Source: Actinomycetes bacterium (lineage in GTDB: Bacteria > Actinomycetota > Acidimicrobiia > Acidimicrobiales > JAJZJN01). From it: 46,129 nucleotides of DNA. Below, in pieces: positions 9,181 to 18,324 of the stretch (position 1 is the stretch's first letter; every line of letters begins with the position of its first letter). Both the position numbers and the translations under genes were made by a program. Location: the NCBI GenBank assembly GCA_021851165.1, contig JAJZJN010000004.1, positions 1-46,129 of the forward strand. The letters are read 5' to 3'. The notes below the pieces were generated by a model. The model was not told the origin of the DNA, searched no databases, and worked only from the letters and a program-made list of their open reading frames with translations.

Positions 9181-9186
9181 TAAGAT
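9181..9186 (+). promoter_or_regulatory. purF: Candidate -10 box for purF
   Basis: TAAGAT lies in the 148-bp divergent gap, about 100 bp before the purF start. No good -35 element was found at the right spacing, so the site is tentative. Confidence 0.3.
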
Positions 9187-9288
9187 CACATGTCGCGACG
9201 GCGGCTGCATTTGCGGCTACGGACAGCGAGGACGATTTGTGCGTAAGCCGGAAGATCGGCGTTCCATGACCTCGGTGGTGACATCGCG

Positions 9289-10887
9289 GTGAAGGAAGCC
9301 TGTGGTGTGTTCGGTGTGTATGCCCCCGGCAAGGGGGTGGCCCAGCTTACCTTCGATGGCCTGTTCGCACTCCAGCACCGGGGTCAGGAGTCGGCAGGCA
9401 TGGCCGTGAGCGATGGTGAGGCCATCACCGTGGTGAAGGACATGGGCCTCGTGACGAAGGTGTTCGACGAGCGGACTGTTGCATGCCTCCCAGGCGATCT
9501 GGCGATAGGGCACACCCGTTACTCCACCACCGGGTCATCCACCTGGCGTAATGCCCAGCCCGTGTTCCGGTCTGTGGGCGACACGGGCTTCGCTCTCGGT
9601 CACAACGGCAATCTAACGAACACCGACGAGCTGCTCTCGGCAGCGGGGATGCTGCCCGGCATAGTGGCATCCGACAGCGACCTGGTGGCCGAGCTGATAG
9701 CGGCTGCCTACGTGCCCGCACCCAGTAGTGTGCCCGCATCCAGTGGTGACGCGGCCCGCGTGAACGGGGTGAGCAGGGCGCGGGATCACGGGATCCGTGA
9801 GAGCTCTCCGGGTTCGGATCTAGAGTCTGCTTTGCGAGTGGTCCTTCCCATGCTCGAAGGCGCCTTCTCCTTCGTGCTTCTCGATTCCGGCCGGGTGATC
9901 GGTGTCAGGGATCCCCATGGCTTCAGGCCACTGTGCCTGGGTCGGCTCGGCTCACCTGGCGAGCCCGAGGGCTGGGTGCTCGCTTCTGAGACTCCGGCAC
10001 TCGATGTGGTCGGTGCCGCGTTCGTACGCGAGGTCGAGCCAGGCGAGATGGTGGTCATCGACGCCGCAGGGGTTCGCTCCGAGCAATTGTTCGATCCGGG
10101 CCAGGTGGATCCCCGGTTGTGCATCTTCGAGTTCGTATATTTCGCCAGACCCGACAGTAGGCTCTATGGGCGCGAGGTCCACGGTGCACGGCGCCGGATG
10201 GGGGAGCTGCTCGCTGCCCAGCAGCCGGTGGAGGCAGACCTCGTCATGGGTGTGCCGGACTCGGGTGTCCCAGCGGCGGAGGGCTACGCACTCGCAAGCG
10301 GAATACCCTACGGCCAGGGACTGGTGAAGAACCGCTACATAGGTCGGACGTTCATAGCGCCGACGCAGGCTGCCCGGGATGCTGGCGTGAGGCGTAAACT
10401 CAACCCGCTCAGGGAGAACATCGCAGGTAAGCGCCTGGTGGTGGTGGACGATTCGATCGTGCGGGGCACGACGACGAGAGCGATGGTCCGCATGCTGCGT
10501 GAGGCAGGCGCAGCCGAGGTCCATCTGCGGATATCCTCGCCGCCGTTTCGCTGGCCGTGCTTCTACGGCATAGACACTCCGAGGCGATCGGAGCTGCTGG
10601 CTGCGAAGCTGCCACCGGAAGAGGTGGCCGGGTTCCTGGGCGTGGACTCGATCGAGTACCTCACCCTCGACAACCTGGTCAAGGCTATCGATGCCGAAGG
10701 CGCCGGGTTCTGCTCGGCGTGTCTGACCGGGGTGTACCCGGTGGCTGTCCCGAGGCGATCCCGTGCCGAGGTGACTCAACCAGGTGACGCTGCTGAGGTG
10801 GACCAGGCGGTGGTAGCGGGAGGGGTGGCTGTCGGAGGGATCGGTGGGGCTCTGGGGGACCTCGAGCCCGCCCCGGCCGGTGCCTGA
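9289..10887 (+). CDS. purF: Amidophosphoribosyltransferase PurF
   Basis: PurF catalyses the first committed step of purine synthesis, PRPP plus glutamine to phosphoribosylamine. The GTG start gives a four-residue leader (MKEA) before the catalytic Cys5 of CGVFGVYAPG. No earlier in-frame start exists after the upstream stop at 9244, so the propeptide is very short. The glutaminase domain has LQHRGQESAG. The PRPP loop VVVDDSIVRGTTT is at about 385-397. Cysteines in RLCIFEFVYF, WPCFYG and FCSACLTG fit the Fe-S-containing Bacillus-type enzyme. An insertion of ~35 low-complexity residues (about 142-178) includes an 18-bp tandem duplication. The C-terminal ~40 residues after VYPVAVP are Gly/Ala/Val-rich and not conserved. 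purM follows after 5 bp. Confidence 0.95.
   Translation: MKEACGVFGVYAPGKGVAQLTFDGLFALQHRGQESAGMAVSDGEAITVVKDMGLVTKVFDERTVACLPGDLAIGHTRYSTTGSSTWRNAQPVFRSVGDTGFALGHNGNLTNTDELLSAAGMLPGIVASDSDLVAELIAAAYVPAPSSVPASSGDAARVNGVSRARDHGIRESSPGSDLESALRVVLPMLEGAFSFVLLDSGRVIGVRDPHGFRPLCLGRLGSPGEPEGWVLASETPALDVVGAAFVREVEPGEMVVIDAAGVRSEQLFDPGQVDPRLCIFEFVYFARPDSRLYGREVHGARRRMGELLAAQQPVEADLVMGVPDSGVPAAEGYALASGIPYGQGLVKNRYIGRTFIAPTQAARDAGVRRKLNPLRENIAGKRLVVVDDSIVRGTTTRAMVRMLREAGAAEVHLRISSPPFRWPCFYGIDTPRRSELLAAKLPPEEVAGFLGVDSIEYLTLDNLVKAIDAEGAGFCSACLTGVYPVAVPRRSRAEVTQPGDAAEVDQAVVAGGVAVGGIGGALGDLEPAPAGA
9712..9747 (+). repeat. 18-bp tandem duplication in purF insertion
   Basis: Two copies of an 18-bp unit beginning gtgcccgca differ at two positions. 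They encode VPAPSS/VPASSG within a non-conserved loop and keep the frame. Confidence 0.8.
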
Positions 10888-10892
10888 GCAAA

Positions 10893-11942
10893 GTGCCTTC
10901 TGATTACGCGTCGGCTGGCGTCGACATAGCATCGGGAGAGGCCGCAGTGGAGGCGATCCGCTCGCTGGTGGAAGCTACGGCGCGTCCCGAGGTTATAGGT
11001 GGCATCGGGGGTTTTGGGGGCTGCTTCGCCTTTGACAGCGGCCGCTGGCACCGGCCGGTCCTCGTCGCGTCGACCGACGGGGTGGGTACGAAGGCCATGG
11101 TGGCTCAGGCGGTTGGTCGCTACTCCACGATAGGAATCGACCTCGTGGCCATGTGCGCCGACGACCTGGTCTGCATGGGTGCCGAGCCGCTTTTCCTTCT
11201 CGACTACGTGGCGACGGGAAGGATCGACCCTGACCGGATGACGGAGCTGGTCGGGGGCGTGGCCCGAGGCTGCCGGCTGGCAGGGTGCGCTCTGCTCGGT
11301 GGCGAGATGGCAGAGCACCCAGGCGGGATGCCTGACACCGGCTTCGACCTGGCTGGGTTCGCCGTCGGAGTGGTCGAGCGCGACTCGATGCTCGGTGCCG
11401 ATCGGGTCGTGGCAGGAGACGTGCTGGTAGGGCTCGATTCGCCGGGGCTGCGGTCCAACGGCTACAGCCTCGCGCGCCACGTCCTGCTGGAACATGCCGG
11501 GCTCGCCCTGGACGCGCCGGCCTGGCCCGGCGCTCAGCACTCTCTCGGCGAGGAGCTGCTGGTTCCGTCTGTTATATACGCAAGTGCAGTCCTGGCTGCC
11601 TTGCGGGCGGGCGAGGTCCATGCCGCTGCTCACATCACCGGCGGGGGGATCCCGGGCAACCTGGCCAGAGTCCTTCCCGGTGATTGCGATGCGTTGGTGG
11701 ACCGCTCGACGTGGGCTGTCCCGCGCATATTCTCGGAGATACAGCGGTTGGGGGATGTGCCGCCTGACGAGATGGATCGAGTGTTCAATCTCGGGCTCGG
11801 GATGGTGCTCGTCGTATCCCGCCCTGCCGTGGGCGAGGTGTTGGCTGCTCTGGGCTCGGCTGGGTGCTCCTCTCGTGTGGTAGGCCGGGTCGCTCACGGG
11901 ACCGGCTGCGTCAGGTTTGCCGAAGACCTGGGTCTCGCTTAG
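10893..11942 (+). CDS. purM: Phosphoribosylformylglycinamidine cyclo-ligase PurM (AIR synthetase)
   Basis: PurM closes the imidazole ring by converting FGAM to AIR with ATP. The 349 residues include typical motifs: SDYASAGVDIASG at the start, GGFGGCFAF, STDGVGTKAMVA (substrate/ATP loop), IDLVAMCADDLVCMGAEPLFLLDYVATG, GGEMAEHPG and HITGGGIPGN. The GTG start lies 5 bp after the purF stop, so the two are co-transcribed. The stop abuts the stop of the convergent kdpD-N gene with no base between, so there is no room for a terminator in the gap. Confidence 0.96.
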   Translation: MPSDYASAGVDIASGEAAVEAIRSLVEATARPEVIGGIGGFGGCFAFDSGRWHRPVLVASTDGVGTKAMVAQAVGRYSTIGIDLVAMCADDLVCMGAEPLFLLDYVATGRIDPDRMTELVGGVARGCRLAGCALLGGEMAEHPGGMPDTGFDLAGFAVGVVERDSMLGADRVVAGDVLVGLDSPGLRSNGYSLARHVLLEHAGLALDAPAWPGAQHSLGEELLVPSVIYASAVLAALRAGEVHAAAHITGGGIPGNLARVLPGDCDALVDRSTWAVPRIFSEIQRLGDVPPDEMDRVFNLGLGMVLVVSRPAVGEVLAALGSAGCSSRVVGRVAHGTGCVRFAEDLGLA

Positions 11943-13070
11943 CTAGGACCAGGACCGACGCGCTATCACGTGCACGTCGATCCCGACGCCAGCGGCATCC
12001 CTCAGCACCTTGCGTATGAACGATCCGCGGGTCAACTCCTCCATCCGGCTACGCCGTGTGGAGCCGACGACTATCTGCGTGATGTGGTGGCTGCGGGCGA
12101 ATTCGACCAGGCCACTCGGCGCGTCCTCTACGGCGATCTCTTCCCATCGCGCCCCGAGGTCATTGGCAAGCGAGCGTATCTTGTCGAGCTTGGCGCTGGC
12201 TCCGGGGGGCTCCTCGCCCGTCACTATGTGGAGGGCTATCAGCTCGCCCTTCGTTCGTGCTGCGATACGGGCGGCACGTCTGAGCACCGTGTCGGTGGAG
12301 GCTGCCCCTGTGACCCCCACGAGGATGCGCTCCGAGGTCTCCCAGGTCTTGTCTATGCTGTGACGGCGGAGGTAGTCGAGCATCTCCTCCTCTGTCTCGT
12401 CGGCAACGAAGCGGAGGGCCAGCTCGCGCAACGCCGAGAGGTTGCCCGGTCTGAAGAAGTTCCCGAGAGCGTCGGCCACCCTGCTCGGCGGGTAGATGTT
12501 CCCGTGCAGCAGCCTCCGGCGGAGTTGCTCGGGAGAGGAGTCGATGAGCTCTATCTGATCGGCCTTCCTCACGACCCAGTCCGGCACGCGCTCGCGCACC
12601 AGAACGCCGGTTATACCCTCGACAGCGTCGGCAATGCTCTCCAGATGCTGGATGTTCATAGTCGATATGACAGAGATGCCGGCTTCGAGCAATTCCACGA
12701 CGTCCTGCCAGCGCTTCGCGTTTCGCCCGCTGCCGGGTACGTTGGTGTGTGCCAGCTCGTCCACCAGAGCAACCGTGGGGGCACGGCTAACGATTGCGTC
12801 CAGGTCCATTTCCTCGAACCGGGCACCTTGGTAGTCGACCGTCTTGCGGGGAACCACTTCGAGGTTTGCGGCGAGCGACTCGGTGTAGGGACGCCCGTAG
12901 GACTCGGCGAAGCCGATCACGACGTCGGTTCCTCGCCTGAGGCGTCGGTTCCCCTCGCTCAGCATGGCGCATGTCTTGCCGACTCCGGGGGCAGCACCTA
13001 TGTAGACGCGGAAACGGCCGGCCGGGGCCACGACGTCCCTGGCATCGTCTCGTGGTATGGCCTGGCTCAT
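11943..13070 (-). CDS. kdpD: Stand-alone KdpD N-terminal sensor domain + universal stress domain
   Basis: The 375-residue protein is the cytoplasmic N-terminal half of KdpD, the potassium/turgor sensor, without a kinase. The Walker A-like GAAPGVGKT is at 25-33 and the DELAHTN Walker B-like motif at 104-110. The KdpD domain ends near VADALGNFFRPGNLSALREL, and a UspA-like domain (about 245-372, ending VVGSTRRSR...VIARR) follows. It then stops, exactly where full KdpD would enter the membrane region. The missing half is encoded by the divergent neighbour starting 44 bp away. Stand-alone KdpD-N proteins are known from cyanobacteria. Here it probably assembles with the kinase half in trans. The stop abuts the purM stop. 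Confidence 0.93.
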   Translation of the reverse strand: MSQAIPRDDARDVVAPAGRFRVYIGAAPGVGKTCAMLSEGNRRLRRGTDVVIGFAESYGRPYTESLAANLEVVPRKTVDYQGARFEEMDLDAIVSRAPTVALVDELAHTNVPGSGRNAKRWQDVVELLEAGISVISTMNIQHLESIADAVEGITGVLVRERVPDWVVRKADQIELIDSSPEQLRRRLLHGNIYPPSRVADALGNFFRPGNLSALRELALRFVADETEEEMLDYLRRHSIDKTWETSERILVGVTGAASTDTVLRRAARIAARTKGELIALHIVTGEEPPGASAKLDKIRSLANDLGARWEEIAVEDAPSGLVEFARSHHITQIVVGSTRRSRMEELTRGSFIRKVLRDAAGVGIDVHVIARRSWS

Positions 13071-13114
13071 CTCCCCAGGATAGTTACCGTTGATCCTGGC
13101 GTAGGGTGGGCGCG

Positions 13115-14665
13115 GTGAGGTTCAAGGGCGCTCGATCGTCCCCGCATTCCCGTGGCGATCCGTACGCCGACAGCGGCAGGGACACCGCGCTCGGGATGCT
13201 GGTGCTGGTTCTGGGAGTGGCGGCGTGTGCTGCTGCGATGGTTCCCTTGCGAGACCACCTGAGCGTGGCAACCACGGCTCTGGTCCTGGTGGTGCCAGTG
13301 GTGGCCGGTGTGGCCGTCGGCGGGTTCTGGGTGGGTGTAGCTGGGGCAGCCCTCGGGTTCGTGGTGTACGACTACCTGTTCATCCCGCCATATCTCACTC
13401 TCTCCGTCGGTGTCACGCAGAACTGGGTGGCGCTGGGCGTCTACGTGGTCGTCGTCCTGGTGGTTGCCAGGGTTGTGGCAGAGCTGCGCCGGGCTCGTGC
13501 TGGGGCGCACCGGCGTGCGGAGGGGACGAGGCGGCTCCTGGCAGTGTCGGAGCTGCTGATCGAGGATCACCCCCTGGCATCGTTGCTCGATGCGGTCGTG
13601 ACTTCGGTGCGCCGGTTGCTCGACCTCGACACCGTGGCTCTGGTGCTCGAGGACGGAGGGGACCTCCGGGTCGTGGCAAGCGACGGCGCAGGGTTGTCAG
13701 TGGACGATATGTCCCGTCTGGGTCTCATGGCTGGTTCCACCGGGCCCGTCCCGCTTCACAATGGTGCCCTCAGGACCATCCCTCTGGTCACCATGGGCAA
13801 GCCGGTGGGTCTGCTGGTGCTGTCGGGACATGGCGATTCGGGCGACGAGGAGCTGCTGTCGACACTGGCCAACCACGCTGCTCTGGCCCTTGATCGTGAG
13901 CAGTTGCGCGAGCACGTCACCAGGGCCAAGATCCTCGAGGCGGTCGACCATTGGCGCAGCGTGCTTCTCGGGTCTGTAGCGCACGACTTGCGGACGCCGC
14001 TCACGGCGGTCAAGGTGGCCATCTCCGAGCTGCGCGATCCAGGAGTTGACCTGGGCGAGTCGGAGCGTCACGACCTGCTGGCGATGATCGAGGAAGAGGC
14101 GGATCGCCTGTCCCGGTTGGTGACCAACATCCTGGACATGTCGAGGATAGAGGCTGGGGTGCTCGCGCCCCGACGCAACCGGGTCGGTGTGAGCCGGCTG
14201 GTCGAGCAGGCTGCCCACCGCTTGGAGGTCGCGATCCAGCTGGCAGGCGATCCGGCTCTTTGCCCGACCATCACTGTCGACGTGCCCGGGGACCTTCCCG
14301 ACCTGGACGTGGATGAGGCACTCGCGGTGGAAGCCCTGGTCAACCTGATGGACAATGCCCTGCGGCATGCTCCTGGAGGTACCAAGGTGGAGGTCTCGGC
14401 CCGGCGCGGCAAACCAGGCGCGTCGAATGTGGTCATAACTGTAAGAGACCACGGGCCAGGCGTCGATCCGGCGGGTGGCTCGGGGATGTTCGAGCTTCTG
14501 GCCCGCGCCGGCCCGAAGGGCCCGAGCGACGGGAGCGGATTGGGCTTGGCCATCGTCAAGGCTTTCGTGGAGGCGCAGGGTGGCCACGTCGGCATGGGGC
14601 ATCCACCCGGTGGTGGGGCGGCATTCTGGATAGATCTGCCTATCGGAGGGCCTGATGAGTCCTAG
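13115..14665 (+). CDS. kdpD: KdpD C-terminal half: DUF4118 membrane domain, GAF, histidine kinase
   Basis: This is the membrane/kinase half of KdpD as a separate 516-residue protein. Four transmembrane segments (about 23-120, DUF4118 type, with VYDYLFIPPY typical of KdpD) are followed by a GAF-like domain (about 145-265). The HisKA site is SVAHDLRTPLTAVK (His290), and the HATPase N and G boxes are LMDNALRHAP and GSGLGLAIVKAFVEAQGG. The start was set at GTG 13115 because AGGGTGG lies 5-6 bp upstream; GTG 13106 is the alternative. It overlaps kdpE by 11 bp. It has no sensor domain of its own, so it presumably depends on the divergent KdpD-N protein. Confidence 0.9.
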   Translation: MRFKGARSSPHSRGDPYADSGRDTALGMLVLVLGVAACAAAMVPLRDHLSVATTALVLVVPVVAGVAVGGFWVGVAGAALGFVVYDYLFIPPYLTLSVGVTQNWVALGVYVVVVLVVARVVAELRRARAGAHRRAEGTRRLLAVSELLIEDHPLASLLDAVVTSVRRLLDLDTVALVLEDGGDLRVVASDGAGLSVDDMSRLGLMAGSTGPVPLHNGALRTIPLVTMGKPVGLLVLSGHGDSGDEELLSTLANHAALALDREQLREHVTRAKILEAVDHWRSVLLGSVAHDLRTPLTAVKVAISELRDPGVDLGESERHDLLAMIEEEADRLSRLVTNILDMSRIEAGVLAPRRNRVGVSRLVEQAAHRLEVAIQLAGDPALCPTITVDVPGDLPDLDVDEALAVEALVNLMDNALRHAPGGTKVEVSARRGKPGASNVVITVRDHGPGVDPAGGSGMFELLARAGPKGPSDGSGLGLAIVKAFVEAQGGHVGMGHPPGGGAAFWIDLPIGGPDES

Positions 14666-15410
14666 CAGCGGCCATGTGCTGGTGATCGACGACGAGCGCG
14701 CGATATTGAGGGCGCTTACCATAGCGCTTCGGGCCCGCGGCTACGAGGTTGACGCTGCGTCGAGCGGGGAGGAGGGGCTCTCCCTTGCGGCGCTCCGCTC
14801 ACCGGAGGTGGTGGTATTGGATCTCGGGCTTCCCGACGTGGACGGTATGGATGTGTGCAGGCGGCTGCGGCAGTGGAGCGATGTTCCGATAGTGGTGCTC
14901 TCAGCTCATGGTGCCGAGGACATGAAGGTGGCTGCCCTCGATGCGGGCGCGGATGACTACGTCACCAAGCCCTTCGGTATGGCCGAGCTGGAGGCGCGCC
15001 TGAGGGTGGCGCTGCGCCACCGCCGCGCGATCCTGGAGCTCGCCGATGAAGCCGTGGCCGGTGAGCCTGTCATCACCGTAGGGGAGATAGAGCTGGACCT
15101 CGCCAGGCGGCTTGTCCGTAGTGCAGGGACCCCCGTGGTGCTGACAGCGCGTGAGTTCGACCTGCTCGCCTGCATGGTCCGCCATTCCGGAAAGGTGCTG
15201 ACGCACAGGTTCCTGCTCCAGCAGGTGTGGGGGTCCGCCTATGGTGACGAGGCGCATTACCTGCGGGTGTACGTGAACAGGCTGCGCCGCAAGCTGGGCG
15301 ATGCGGGTGGGATGCTCCGCACCAACGTGGGGGTTGGCTACGAGCTCGTGGCCGAGCAGCCCGCTGGTGGCAGCCAGCCGGATGCCGTGCCCGGGTCCAG
15401 CGATGATTGA
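14655..15410 (+). CDS. kdpE: KdpE response regulator
   Basis: This is an OmpR/PhoB-family regulator that activates kdpFABC at low potassium. The receiver domain has the phospho-acceptor Asp56 in VVLDLGLPDVDG and the conserved Lys105 in VTKPFG. The C-terminal winged helix runs from about 145 to 238 (LTAREFDLLACMVRHSGKVLTH, RVYVNRLRRKLG). The start overlaps the kinase gene by 11 bp and is preceded by GGAGGG, so the two are translationally coupled. The pump operon is on the opposite strand about 5 kb away, with candidate direct-repeat sites in front of it. Confidence 0.94.
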   Translation: MSPSSGHVLVIDDERAILRALTIALRARGYEVDAASSGEEGLSLAALRSPEVVVLDLGLPDVDGMDVCRRLRQWSDVPIVVLSAHGAEDMKVAALDAGADDYVTKPFGMAELEARLRVALRHRRAILELADEAVAGEPVITVGEIELDLARRLVRSAGTPVVLTAREFDLLACMVRHSGKVLTHRFLLQQVWGSAYGDEAHYLRVYVNRLRRKLGDAGGMLRTNVGVGYELVAEQPAGGSQPDAVPGSSDD

Positions 15411-15479
15411 CATGTTGTTGACGCCTGCCCGGGGCCGGTTGATCCTTGGTTGAGGCAGTGGGCGCGACCATTTTGCTAT

Positions 15480-15752
15480 ATGCGGAGCGGGTTGACGCCG
15501 ATTGCCAGCGTGCCTCTCAGGTCTCGTGCCTGGGTTGAAGGTGTCGTCACCGCTACGGCGTGCCGGGTCATCGGGAGTGGTCCGGCGTTCGAGTGCGTGC
15601 TCGAGGACCGATCGGGTGAGGTAGTGCTGGTGTTCCTGGGCCGGCGTGAGATCTCCGGGATAGAGCGTGGAAGGAGGCTTGCCGCCGGAGGGACTTTCGC
15701 CTCGCGTGAGGGCCGCTTGGAGGTGTTGAACCCGCTCTACGACCTGCTGTAG
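15480..15752 (+). CDS. OB-fold nucleic acid-binding domain protein (actinobacterial)
   Basis: The ~90-residue protein resembles a conserved actinobacterial OB-fold protein. Family-like segments are VEGVVTATACRV, VVLVFLGRREISGIERGRRLAAGG and the C-terminal NPLYDLL. The fold is related to the RecG wedge/OB domain, and function is unknown. The start is uncertain: ATG 15480, the earlier GTG at 15450 and TTG 15492 (with GGAG upstream) are all possible. Its 3' end overlaps the 3' end of kdpC by 16 bp on the other strand. It is often found near potassium-uptake genes in actinobacteria as I recall, so linkage to kdp may not be accidental. Confidence 0.75.
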   Translation: MRSGLTPIASVPLRSRAWVEGVVTATACRVIGSGPAFECVLEDRSGEVVLVFLGRREISGIERGRRLAAGGTFASREGRLEVLNPLYDLL

Positions 15753-16291
15753 GCATGGGAGCTCACCAGGCGTGCTACCGCCTCGTTGAGCTGGAGCACG
15801 TTCACGTATGGGGACCCGAGGAAGCCGAGCTGCCTGCCGTGCACCTCGCTTGCGACCAGGCGGCGTAGGGCCACAGGCGGAATCTTCCTGGCGCGCGCCA
15901 CCATACCGACCTGGGCATAGGCCGACCGAGGGCTGATATCCGGGTCGAGCCCGCTGCCGGAGCTGGTCACGAGACCGGATGTCGGCCTCACGCCGAGGCG
16001 CCTCCATTGCGCTATACGAGCAGCCACATGGCGCTCGAGGACAGCCGAGCGCGGTCCCAGATTGGTAGGTCCGCTCGCCATCGGGTTGTAGGCACCGGGC
16101 CGGCCGTGGAACCAGTCGGGTCCCGAGAAGCGCTGGCCGATCAAGGTGGAGCCGTTGGGACGCAGAGATCCGTTGGCTTGGTACGGGAACGCGGCCTGGG
16201 CGATGCCGGTCTCCACCAGCGGGTAAGCGAGCCCGCAGAGCACCAGGAATGCCAGGGACGCCAGGATCGATCGGCGGATGTGCAGCAGCAT
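15737..16291 (-). CDS. kdpC: KdpC, potassium-transporting ATPase C chain
   Basis: KdpC stabilises the KdpFABC complex and affects ATP binding by KdpB. The 184-residue protein has one N-terminal transmembrane helix (about 8-30, SILASLAFLVLCGLAYPLVE) and the conserved periplasmic domain: GQRFSGPDWFHGRPGAYNP, TSSGSGLDPDISPRSAYAQV and NVLQLN. ATG overlaps the kdpB stop by one base (TGATG). It is the last gene of the pump operon, and its 3' end runs into the OB-fold gene. Confidence 0.95.
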   Translation of the reverse strand: MLLHIRRSILASLAFLVLCGLAYPLVETGIAQAAFPYQANGSLRPNGSTLIGQRFSGPDWFHGRPGAYNPMASGPTNLGPRSAVLERHVAARIAQWRRLGVRPTSGLVTSSGSGLDPDISPRSAYAQVGMVARARKIPPVALRRLVASEVHGRQLGFLGSPYVNVLQLNEAVARLVSSHAYSRS

Positions 16292-18324
16292 CAGTACAGC
16301 CTCGTGGCTGTGAGGATAAGGTCGATGAGCTTGATTCCTATGAACGGCATGATGATGCCTCCTACGCCGTAGATCCAGATGTTCCGCCGCAGCACGGCAG
16401 CGGCGCTGGTCGGTCGGAACCTGACCCCCCGTAGAGCGAGTGGAATGAGAGCAACGATGATCAGCGCGTTGAAGATGACGGCGGAGAGGATGGCGCTCTG
16501 CGGGCTATGGAGCCTCATGATGTTGAGTGCGCTCACCTGCGGGTAGGTTGCTACGAACAGCGCCGGGATTATCGCGAAGTACTTCGACACGTCGTTCGCT
16601 ATGGAGAAGGTTGTCAGGGCTCCCCTGGTTATGAGCAGCTGCTTGCCGATCTCCACGACGTCGATGAGCTTGGTCGGGTTGGAGTCGAGGTCGACCATGT
16701 TGCCGGCCTCCTTGGCAGCGGTGGTGCCGGTGTTCATGGCCACCCCTACGTCGGCCTGGGCCAAGGCAGGGGCATCATTGGTGCCGTCGCCGGTCATTGC
16801 CACGAGCTTCCCGCCAGCCTGTTCGGCTTTGATCAGCTCCATCTTCGTCTCTGGCGTGGCCTCTGCCAGGTAGTCGTCGACGCCGGCTTCTGCAGCGATC
16901 GCCGCGGCGGTGAGGGGGTTGTCGCCGGTGATCATGACCGTACGGATACCCATGGCTCGTAGCTGGTCGAACCGTTCGGCTATGCCCTGTTTGACGATGT
17001 CCTTCAGCTCTATCACGCCGAGCACCTGGTTGCCGTCGGCAACAGCGAGGGGGGTAGAGCCGGCCTTGGCAACCCTGTCTGCTATCTCGCCGAGCTCGGG
17101 CGGCACGGTTCCACCCTGCTCTGCGACCCAGGCTCTGATCGCCTCGGTAGCGCCCTTGCGGATCTTGCGGTCGCGGATGTCTATGCCTGACATACGGGTC
17201 TGGGCGGAGAACGGCACGAACGTGTGCTCGTCGGTTATCTCACGCCCGCGCAGGTCGAAGCGCTGCTTGGCCAGTACCACTATGGAACGGCCTTCGGGCG
17301 TCTCGTCGGCCAGAGAGGCAAGCTGGGCTGCGTCGGCGAGCTCCTCCTCGCTGTGGTCGCCAACTGGCACGAAGGCGCTTGCCATGCGATTGCCAAGGGT
17401 GATCGTGCCGGTCTTGTCGAGTAGCAGCGTGCTCACGTCACCTGCAGCCTCGACGGCACGTCCGGACATCGCAAGCATGTTGCGCTGGACGAGGCGGTCC
17501 ATGCCGGCGATGCCTATGGCCGATAGCAGCGCCCCTATGGTCGTTGGGATCAGGCATACCAGAAGCGCGACGAGCGTCACCACGCTGACCGAGCCGTGCG
17601 CGTAGTGAGCAAATGGCTCCAGGACCACCACCACTGGCAGGAAGATGATGGTGAGGGCTGCGAGCAGGATCGTCAAGGCGATCTCGTTCGGCGTCTTCTG
17701 GCGGCTGGCACCTTCGACCAGGCCGATCATCCTATCGAGGAATGTCTGACCGGGTTCGGCCGTTATCCGGACCACTATCCGGTCCGAGAGGACCTTGGTG
17801 CCGCCGGTAACAGCCGAGCGGTCACCTCCCGACTCGCGTATGACCGGGGCGGACTCGCCGGTTATAGCCGACTCGTCCACCGACGCGACTCCCTCGACGA
17901 TCTCCCCATCGGAAGGGATCACATCTCCTGCCTCACAGACCACCAGGTCGCCCTTGGCAAGTGCCGATGCAGGCACGCGCTGCTCCTGGCCGTCTGCATC
18001 GAGGCGACGTGAGTCGGTATCGGTCCTCATGCGCCGGAGGGTGTCGGCTTGGGCCTTCCCGCGGCCCTCGGCCATTGCCTCGGCGAAATTGGCGAACACG
18101 ACGGTGAGGAAGAGGAAGAGCGTGACTCCCCAGGTGAACACCGACGGATGGGCGATCGCCTCGGCAAAGGTGACCACGGTTCCGACCAGCACCACGAACA
18201 TGACCGGGTTGCGGAACTGCACTCGCGGGTCGAGCTTCTTGAAAGCCGCGACTGCGGCGGTGGAGATGATCTCAGGGTCGAACAGGCTCCGACTGGTAGC
18301 CACCCCGTGACTCTCGCTGGTCAT
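16291..18324 (-). CDS. kdpB: KdpB, potassium-transporting P-type ATPase B chain
   Basis: KdpB is the 677-residue P-type ATPase that energises potassium uptake. The phosphorylated Asp303 lies in [11 protein letters not shown]. The TGES loop (155-158) carries the serine whose phosphorylation inhibits the E. coli enzyme. The hinge motif [22 protein letters not shown] and ITGDNPLTA are present. Membrane helices lie near 40-85, 215-275 and in the last ~120 residues. The ATG overlaps the kdpA stop (ATGA). The open frame continues far upstream through kdpA in another frame, which is a coincidence of GC-rich DNA rather than a fusion. Confidence 0.97.
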   Translation of the reverse strand: MTSESHGVATSRSLFDPEIISTAAVAAFKKLDPRVQFRNPVMFVVLVGTVVTFAEAIAHPSVFTWGVTLFLFLTVVFANFAEAMAEGRGKAQADTLRRMRTDTDSRRLDADGQEQRVPASALAKGDLVVCEAGDVIPSDGEIVEGVASVDESAITGESAPVIRESGGDRSAVTGGTKVLSDRIVVRITAEPGQTFLDRMIGLVEGASRQKTPNEIALTILLAALTIIFLPVVVVLEPFAHYAHGSVSVVTLVALLVCLIPTTIGALLSAIGIAGMDRLVQRNMLAMSGRAVEAAGDVSTLLLDKTGTITLGNRMASAFVPVGDHSEEELADAAQLASLADETPEGRSIVVLAKQRFDLRGREITDEHTFVPFSAQTRMSGIDIRDRKIRKGATEAIRAWVAEQGGTVPPELGEIADRVAKAGSTPLAVADGNQVLGVIELKDIVKQGIAERFDQLRAMGIRTVMITGDNPLTAAAIAAEAGVDDYLAEATPETKMELIKAEQAGGKLVAMTGDGTNDAPALAQADVGVAMNTGTTAAKEAGNMVDLDSNPTKLIDVVEIGKQLLITRGALTTFSIANDVSKYFAIIPALFVATYPQVSALNIMRLHSPQSAILSAVIFNALIIVALIPLALRGVRFRPTSAAAVLRRNIWIYGVGGIIMPFIGIKLIDLILTATRLY

